From JBBDSH01 sp040905045 (GTDB lineage Bacteria; Pseudomonadota; Gammaproteobacteria; Eutrophobiales; Eutrophobiaceae): a stretch of DNA of 19,752 bases. Location: positions 1 through 19,752 of the forward strand of contig JBBDSH010000085.1 in assembly GCA_040905045.1 (NCBI GenBank). Reading direction: 5' to 3'. The notes below the pieces were generated by a model. It was not told the origin of the DNA. It saw nothing but the letters and a program-made list of their open reading frames with translations, and searched no databases. This document shows, piece by piece, positions 15,687 through 19,752 of the stretch (position 1 is the stretch's first letter; each line of letters begins with the position of its first letter). Made by a program: the position numbers and the translations under genes.

Positions 15687-15693
15687 TCATGAA

Positions 15694-15721
15694 GTCACAA
15701 GTTACAAGTCATAAGTTACAA
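15694..15721. repeat. Heptamer array, GTNACAA family, left arm
   Basis: Four units: GTCACAA, GTTACAA, GTCATAA, GTTACAA. It lies between the ftsK stop and the lolA start; the lolA ribosome-binding sequence AAGGA at its right border follows directly. An inverted arm with the same unit lies at 15761-15795 inside lolA. Confidence 0.95.
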
Positions 15722-15730
15722 GGATAAGGC

Positions 15731-16378
15731 GTGAGAAGCATTTTATACAGATTCATCAGGTTGTTACTTGTAACTTGTAACTTGTTACTTGTAACTGTTT
15801 ATGTGTATGGCACTGAACAGAATGATCCCAATAAATTGGAGAAATTTCTTGATGGTTTAGACAGCTTCCAGGCTGCATTCGAGCAAACGCTGTTGGGTGA
15901 AGATGGCGAGGCGCTTGAGAAATCCGTGGGGGTGGTTTACATCAAGCGTCCCGGCAGGTTTCACTGGCATTATTACGAACCCTATTCCCAGTATCTAATC
16001 AGCGACGGCAAGAACCTGTGGGTCTATGACGAGGATCTGGAGCAGGTGACGATCCGGGATATTGCCGGTTCCATGAAGGACACTCCGGCGGCGATCCTCG
16101 GCGGTGAGGTGGACATCGATGAACACTATGTGGTCATTGATGAAGAAGATGAAGGCGATATCGACTGGCTGGAATTGACACCGCGTGATATTGAATCCCA
16201 GTATGAAACACTGCGGCTGGGATTTCAGGAGAACCTGCTGGCTGCCATGATCCTGTTCGACAGTCTCGGCCAGGAAACCCGGATTTCGTTTTTGCACTCA
16301 CAGCGGAATCCTGAACTGAAAAGAAGCCTGTTCCGGTTTGAGCCGCCCGAAAATGTGGATGTCATTGACGACCGTTGA
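15731..16378 (+). CDS. lolA: Outer-membrane lipoprotein carrier LolA
   Basis: A 215-residue periplasmic chaperone that takes lipoproteins from LolCDE to LolB. The start is GTG 15731 after AAGGATAAGG. Residues 1-27 form a signal peptide (MRSILYRFIR, then LLLVTCNLLLVTVYVYG), probably cleaved after VYG. The mature part shows the LolA pattern: DSFQAAFEQTL, then GVVYIKRPGRFHWHYYEPYSQYL split by DGKNLWVYDEDLEQV, and PAAILGG. Length is normal for the family. The hydrophobic core of the signal peptide (residues 11-22) is encoded exactly by a five-unit heptamer array. It follows ftsK and precedes rarA by 6 bp, the usual gammaproteobacterial order. Confidence 0.94.
   Translation: MRSILYRFIRLLLVTCNLLLVTVYVYGTEQNDPNKLEKFLDGLDSFQAAFEQTLLGEDGEALEKSVGVVYIKRPGRFHWHYYEPYSQYLISDGKNLWVYDEDLEQVTIRDIAGSMKDTPAAILGGEVDIDEHYVVIDEEDEGDIDWLELTPRDIESQYETLRLGFQENLLAAMILFDSLGQETRISFLHSQRNPELKRSLFRFEPPENVDVIDDR
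15761..15795. repeat. Heptamer array, TTGTNAC family, right arm, inside lolA
   Basis: Five perfect-length units: TTGTTAC, TTGTAAC, TTGTAAC, TTGTTAC, TTGTAAC. It is the inverted counterpart of the arm at 15694-15721. It lies in the lolA reading frame as TTG TTA CTT GTA ACT TGT AAC, giving a 7-residue period (LLLVTCN, LLLVT) without an in-frame stop. Confidence 0.95.
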
Positions 16379-16384
16379 GGCGGT

Positions 16385-17695
16385 ATGAACAACGGTGATG
16401 AATTCAGGCCGCTGGCCGATCGCATGCGGCCGAAAAGCATCGGCGATTTCATCGGCCAGGAACACATCCTCGGCCCGGACAAGCCCCTGTACAAGGCAAT
16501 AGCCTCCGGCAACCTCCACTCCATGGTTTTCTGGGGGCCGCCCGGCACCGGCAAGACCACCCTGGCGCGCATTATTGCCGAGACCTGCCGGGCGCAATTT
16601 CTCACCGTGTCAGCGGTTCTCAGCGGCGTCAAGGATATCCGCCAGTCCATCGAGCAGGCGCGCCAGTATCGCGATGTTTACAATCGGGACACCGTCCTGT
16701 TCGTCGACGAGGTGCATCGTTTCAACAAGTCCCAGCAGGACGCGTTTTTGCCGCATGTGGAAGACGGTACGGTCACCTTCATCGGCGCCACCACCGAGAA
16801 TCCGTCCTTTGAACTGAACAACGCGTTGCTGTCGAGACTGCGCGTTTATGTATTAAAGTCCATTAGCGACGATGACATGCTGCGCATTATCCGGCGCGCC
16901 CTGGAGGATCCGGAGCACGGTCTGGGCGAAAAGCGGCTCCGGATAGAGGATGAAGCGGTGCTGAAACTGGCGGAATTTGCCGATGGTGACGCGCGGCGCG
17001 CACTGAATATCATGGAAATCGCCTCGGATCTGGCGGAAGACGGGCTAATGAACAGCGAGTTGATCGATCAAGTGATCAGCGATGGCGGTCTGCGCCGTTT
17101 CGACAAGGGCGGCGAGGCCTTTTATGATCAGATCTCGGCGCTGCATAAATCCGTGCGCGGCTCCGCACCGGATGCGGCCCTGTACTGGTTCGTGCGCATG
17201 ATCGACGGCGGCTGCGATCCCCTTTATATTGCCCGCCGGGTGGTACGCATGGCCTCGGAGGACATCGGCAACGCCGATCCCCGCGGCCTGCGCCTGGCCC
17301 TGGATGCCTGGGAAACCCAGGAACGGCTGGGCTCGCCGGAAGGGGAACTGGCCATCGCCCAGGCGATTGTATTTCTGGCCTGCGCGCCCAAGAGCAATGC
17401 CGTGTACAAGGCCTATAATACGGCCATGGCGGATATCAGGAAGCAGGGTTCGAAGGAGGTACCGCTCCATCTTCGCAACGCACCGACGAAATTGATGAAG
17501 GAACTGGATTACGGCAAGGAATACCGTTATGCCCACGATGAGCCGGACGCCTATGCCGCCGGTGAAAATTATTTTCCGGAGGGCATGGAGAGGACGCGTT
17601 ATTATTACCCCAGCGACCGAGGCCTGGAGCAGAAAATCGCCGAAAAACTGGAACGGTTACGGGAGCTGGATAAGAAAGTAAGGAGTAAGGAGTGA
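16385..17695 (+). CDS. rarA: Replication-associated recombination protein A (AAA+ ATPase)
   Basis: A 436-residue RarA/MgsA/WRNIP1-family AAA+ protein that acts at stalled replication forks. It begins with the typical PLADRMRPKSIGDFIGQEHIL. Walker A is GPPGTGKTT at 51-59, Walker B LFVDEVHRF at 105-113 and sensor 1 FIGATTENPSF at 132-142. The C-terminal MgsA domain includes RRVVRMASEDIGNADPRGL and YFPEGM. It is 6 bp after lolA and probably cotranscribed. The last residues, RSKE, and the TGA stop are encoded by a heptamer array; the DUF2062 protein ends in the same SKE for the same reason. Confidence 0.95.
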   Translation: MNNGDEFRPLADRMRPKSIGDFIGQEHILGPDKPLYKAIASGNLHSMVFWGPPGTGKTTLARIIAETCRAQFLTVSAVLSGVKDIRQSIEQARQYRDVYNRDTVLFVDEVHRFNKSQQDAFLPHVEDGTVTFIGATTENPSFELNNALLSRLRVYVLKSISDDDMLRIIRRALEDPEHGLGEKRLRIEDEAVLKLAEFADGDARRALNIMEIASDLAEDGLMNSELIDQVISDGGLRRFDKGGEAFYDQISALHKSVRGSAPDAALYWFVRMIDGGCDPLYIARRVVRMASEDIGNADPRGLRLALDAWETQERLGSPEGELAIAQAIVFLACAPKSNAVYKAYNTAMADIRKQGSKEVPLHLRNAPTKLMKELDYGKEYRYAHDEPDAYAAGENYFPEGMERTRYYYPSDRGLEQKIAEKLERLRELDKKVRSKE

Positions 17696-17709
17696 GGGGT
17701 GAGGAGTGC
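17677..17709. repeat. Heptamer array, RAGGNGT family, left arm at the rarA 3' end
   Basis: Four to five units (AAGGAGT, AAGGAGT, GAGGGGT, GAGGAGT) that begin in the last codons of rarA. It pairs with the arm at 17744-17775 at about 25 of 31 positions, with a loop of about 34 bp. It shares a run of 21 bases with the arrays at the exbD and kdsB ends. Confidence 0.9.
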
Positions 17710-17743
17710 AGGATTCCGATTCACTTTTCTATAAACAGAATCA

Positions 17744-17775
17744 GACTCCTTACTCCTGACCCCTTACGCCTCACT
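17744..17775. repeat. Heptamer array, RAGGNGT family, right arm before crcB
   Basis: Four to five units on the plus strand (ACTCCTT, ACTCCTG, ACCCCTT, ACGCCTC, ACT). It ends 35 bp before the crcB start, inverted relative to the arm at 17677-17709. Confidence 0.9.
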
Positions 17776-17810
17776 ATTTAAACCGGGGCATAAGAGTTAA
17801 AATTATTCGG

Positions 17811-18185
17811 ATGATTAATCTGATATACATCGCAGGCGGCGGAGCCGCCGGTGCACTGCTCCGCTACGGCATGTCCAATGGTGTGCATGCGCTTTTTGGG
17901 CGCGGTTTCCCCTATGGGACGCTGGCGGTGAATGTGCTCGGATCGATTCTGATAGGGCTGTGTTATGTTTTCCTGGTGGAGCGGCCGGGAGTGGATCCGT
18001 ATTGGCGGGCGGCATTGATGATCGGTCTGCTGGGTTCGTTCACAACGTTTTCCACCTTTTCCATGGAAACCCTGAATCTGCTCGAAGGCGGGCAGCCATT
18101 GAAGGCGGCAATCAATATCCTGCTCAGCGTGACTTTTTGCATAGCGGGCGCCTGGGCGGGCCTGACGATTGGCCGGCGGTTATGA
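17811..18185 (+). CDS. crcB: Fluoride ion channel CrcB/Fluc
   Basis: A 124-residue, four-helix inner-membrane protein that works as a dual-topology dimer to export fluoride. It shows GGGAAGALLRYGMSN (9-23), GTLAVNVLGSILIG with the pore asparagine N41, and the signature GSFTTFSTFSMET at 75-87 with the fluoride-lining phenylalanines. Length is normal. I looked upstream for a fluoride riboswitch and saw none; the leader is occupied by the heptamer arm at 17744-17775. No clear Shine-Dalgarno sequence precedes ATG 17811. The rarA-crcB-serS order is known from pseudomonads. Confidence 0.94.
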   Translation: MINLIYIAGGGAAGALLRYGMSNGVHALFGRGFPYGTLAVNVLGSILIGLCYVFLVERPGVDPYWRAALMIGLLGSFTTFSTFSMETLNLLEGGQPLKAAINILLSVTFCIAGAWAGLTIGRRL

Positions 18186-18200
18186 ACAATAAAACGAAAC

Positions 18201-18224
18201 CCGGCCGCTAAACAATGCGGCCGG
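18201..18224 (+). promoter_or_regulatory. 8-bp perfect hairpin between crcB and serS
   Basis: CCGGCCGC (18201-18208) and GCGGCCGG (18217-18224) form a perfect GC-rich stem around the 8-base loop TAAACAAT. No T-run follows, so it is not a standard intrinsic terminator. It lies 15 bp after crcB and 28 bp before serS and may be a processing site, a weak attenuator or a stability element. Confidence 0.45.
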
Positions 18225-18252
18225 TGAAGATCAACGGGAAATAGAAAATACA

Positions 18253-19524
18253 ATGCTGGACCCTCATTTAATACGTAATGAACTCGACCATGTTGAAAAA
18301 GCGTTGGAAAAGCGTGGTTTTCAGCTGGATCGGGACAAACTGGAAACACTGGAAGAGAAACGCAAGAAACTGCAGGTGGAAACCCAGAACCTGCAGAATG
18401 AAAGAAACACCCGCTCGAAGGCGATAGGCAAGGCCAAGGCCGCCGGCGAGGACATGCAGCCGTTGCTGGACGAGGTGGCGGATCTGGGTGATCGGCTCAA
18501 GGCCAGTGAAGAAGCGTTGGAGCGGGTACAGGAAGATCTGGACAAAATTCTGCACGGCATACCGAACCTGCCCCATGAAAGCGTCCCGGACGGACAGACG
18601 GAAGCGGACAACGAGGAACAGCGCCGCTGGGGCAGGATTCCAGAGCCGGACTTCACGCCAAAGGACCATGTGGACCTGGGCGAAGCCACGGGACTGATGG
18701 ATTTCGAGACGGCGGTGGCTATTGCCAGTTCCCGTTTCGTGGTCATGCAAGGTTCTCTGGCGCGCCTGCACCGGGCGTTGATCCAGTTCATGCTGGATAC
18801 CCATACCCGGGAACACGGTTATACGGAAGTGAATGTCCCGTACCTGGTCAATCCGGACAGCCTTTTCGGAACCGGCCAGTTACCCAAGTTCGCCGAGGAT
18901 CAGTTCCATATCGAGAAACAGGATCTGTACCTTATTCCCACCGCCGAGGTGCCGGTGACCAATATCGCCCGCGATAAAATCATCGACGGTGATAAGCTGC
19001 CTTTGAAATTCGCCTGTCACAGTCCCTGTTTCCGCAGCGAGGCGGGCTCTTACGGCAAGGACACCCGCGGCATGATTCGCCAGCATCAGTTTGAAAAGGT
19101 GGAACTGGTGCAACTGGTTCATCCGGATGAATCCTGGCAGGCGCTGGAAGATCTGACCGGCCATGCCGAAACCATATTGCAGAAGCTGGAGTTGCCGTAC
19201 CGGGTCGTGACACTGTGCGGCGGTGACCTGGGATTTTCCGCCGCCAAGACCTACGATCTGGAAGTCTGGATGCCGGGGCAGGGAGCCTACCGGGAGATTT
19301 CCTCGTGCAGTAACTTCGAGGCATTCCAGGCAAGGCGCCTGAAAGCCCGTTTCCGCAATCCGGAAACCGGCAAACCGGAATTGTTGCATACCCTCAACGG
19401 CTCGGGCCTGGCCGTGGGCCGGACCCTGATCGCCATTATGGAAAACTATCAGGATGCGACAGGCCGGATTATCGTCCCGGAAGCGTTGAAACCTTATATG
19501 GCTGGTGTGGAAGTGATTGCATAA
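18253..19524 (+). CDS. serS: Seryl-tRNA synthetase
   Basis: A 423-residue class II aminoacyl-tRNA synthetase that charges tRNA-Ser (and tRNA-Sec where present). The N-terminal coiled-coil arm (about 25-105; charged heptads such as LETLEEKRKKLQVETQNL) grips the long variable arm of the tRNA. Motif 2 contains FRSEAG and RQHQF near 260-278, and motif 3 is NGSGLAVGRTLIAIMENYQ near 380-398. The start is ATG 18253, beginning MLDPHLIRNE as usual. The stop is TAA at 19522-19524. It is followed by non-coding repeats only. Its sequence is typical throughout. Confidence 0.97.
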   Translation: MLDPHLIRNELDHVEKALEKRGFQLDRDKLETLEEKRKKLQVETQNLQNERNTRSKAIGKAKAAGEDMQPLLDEVADLGDRLKASEEALERVQEDLDKILHGIPNLPHESVPDGQTEADNEEQRRWGRIPEPDFTPKDHVDLGEATGLMDFETAVAIASSRFVVMQGSLARLHRALIQFMLDTHTREHGYTEVNVPYLVNPDSLFGTGQLPKFAEDQFHIEKQDLYLIPTAEVPVTNIARDKIIDGDKLPLKFACHSPCFRSEAGSYGKDTRGMIRQHQFEKVELVQLVHPDESWQALEDLTGHAETILQKLELPYRVVTLCGGDLGFSAAKTYDLEVWMPGQGAYREISSCSNFEAFQARRLKARFRNPETGKPELLHTLNGSGLAVGRTLIAIMENYQDATGRIIVPEALKPYMAGVEVIA

Positions 19525-19532
19525 GTAGTTCT

Positions 19533-19558
19533 CGCCAAGACGCAAAGGACGCCAAGAA
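19533..19558. repeat. Three degenerate 8-9-bp units (CGCCAAGAA type)
   Basis: CGCCAAGA, CGCAAAGGA and CGCCAAGAA follow one another 9 bp after the serS stop. The stretch looks like one more short-period array of the kind seen elsewhere in this window. No terminator is seen for serS. Confidence 0.6.
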
Positions 19559-19578
19559 ACAATTCAGTCAACTTATCA

Positions 19579-19594
19579 AATATCCTTGGATATT
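19579..19594. other. Small 7-bp hairpin downstream of serS
   Basis: AATATCC and GGATATT are perfectly complementary with TT between them. It is AT-rich and has no T-run after it. It may be incidental; it is the only hairpin between serS and the 9-bp inverted repeat. Confidence 0.3.
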
Positions 19595-19637
19595 CTGATG
19601 GGCTTTACTTTAAGCCAGGGATTAAACGTATAATTGA

Positions 19638-19717
19638 ATCTCGCAGGGAACGCAGGGAACGCAGAGAAATAAAAATAAAATATTCATTCCCTGCGTACTC
19701 CGCGTGCTCTGCGAGAT
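19638..19717. repeat. Inverted pair of 9-bp-period arrays (CGCAGRGAA)
   Basis: The left arm (19638-19668) has units CGCAGGGAA, CGCAGGGAA, CGCAGAGAA after ATCT. The right arm (19687-19717) is its imperfect reverse complement (TTCCCTGCG, TACTCCGCG, TGCTCTGCGAGAT). The AT-rich loop is 18 bp. The two-arm architecture is the same as in the heptamer arrays, but the period is 9. Confidence 0.85.
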
Positions 19718-19752
19718 CATTAGCGGTTCATGAACAGTTGTTCACTCGTCGA

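Noticed and set aside
17700..17810. Fluoride riboswitch ahead of crcB
   Set aside because: I looked for the conserved GGNGAUGG core and pairing elements and found none; the leader is heptamer arm and AT-rich sequence.

Overview
The window is a chromosomal segment of a GC-rich gammaproteobacterium. The evidence is gene content and order: comEC-exbB-exbD-lpxK-ycaR-kdsB, aat-bpt-infA and ftsK-lolA-rarA-crcB-serS are arrangements typical of Pseudomonas-like and Chromatiales-like gammaproteobacteria, and several proteins belong to families common there (DUF2062, DUF482, DUF1820). lpxK, kdsB and lolA show a Gram-negative envelope. I cannot name genus or species from the sequence.

Layout. 1-300: end of an IS256-family insertion sequence that runs off the left edge. 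350-862 (-): DUF2062 membrane protein, divergent from a rightward cluster at 926-6551 (comEC, exbB, exbD, lpxK, ycaR, kdsB) with very short spacings or overlaps except for a 285-bp repeat-filled gap before lpxK. 6679-9780 (-): infA, bpt, aat and a DUF482 acyltransferase-like gene; the last three are coupled by 4-bp ATGA overlaps. 9888-13175 (-): a small secreted protein, a DUF1820 protein, an AbgT-family transporter and an alpha/beta hydrolase. 13380-19524 (+): ftsK, lolA, rarA, crcB, serS. 19525-19752 holds only short repeats.

The genes are mostly housekeeping: lipid A and KDO activation (lpxK, kdsB), envelope energisation and lipoprotein traffic (exbBD, lolA), translation (infA, serS), N-degron tagging (aat, bpt), chromosome segregation and fork repair (ftsK, rarA), DNA uptake (comEC) and fluoride export (crcB).

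The striking non-genic signal is a set of short tandem arrays, mostly of 7-bp units, that fill many intergenic gaps. The main family has consensus RAGGNGT. A second (AAGGNNC) lies between kdsB and infA, a third (GTNACAA) between ftsK and lolA, and 9-bp relatives occur in two other gaps. Arrays usually come as two arms in inverted orientation. The arm that touches a gene's 3' end carries a TAA or TGA in nearly every unit and supplies or closely follows the stop codon of five genes. One array enters lolA and encodes the hydrophobic core of its signal peptide.
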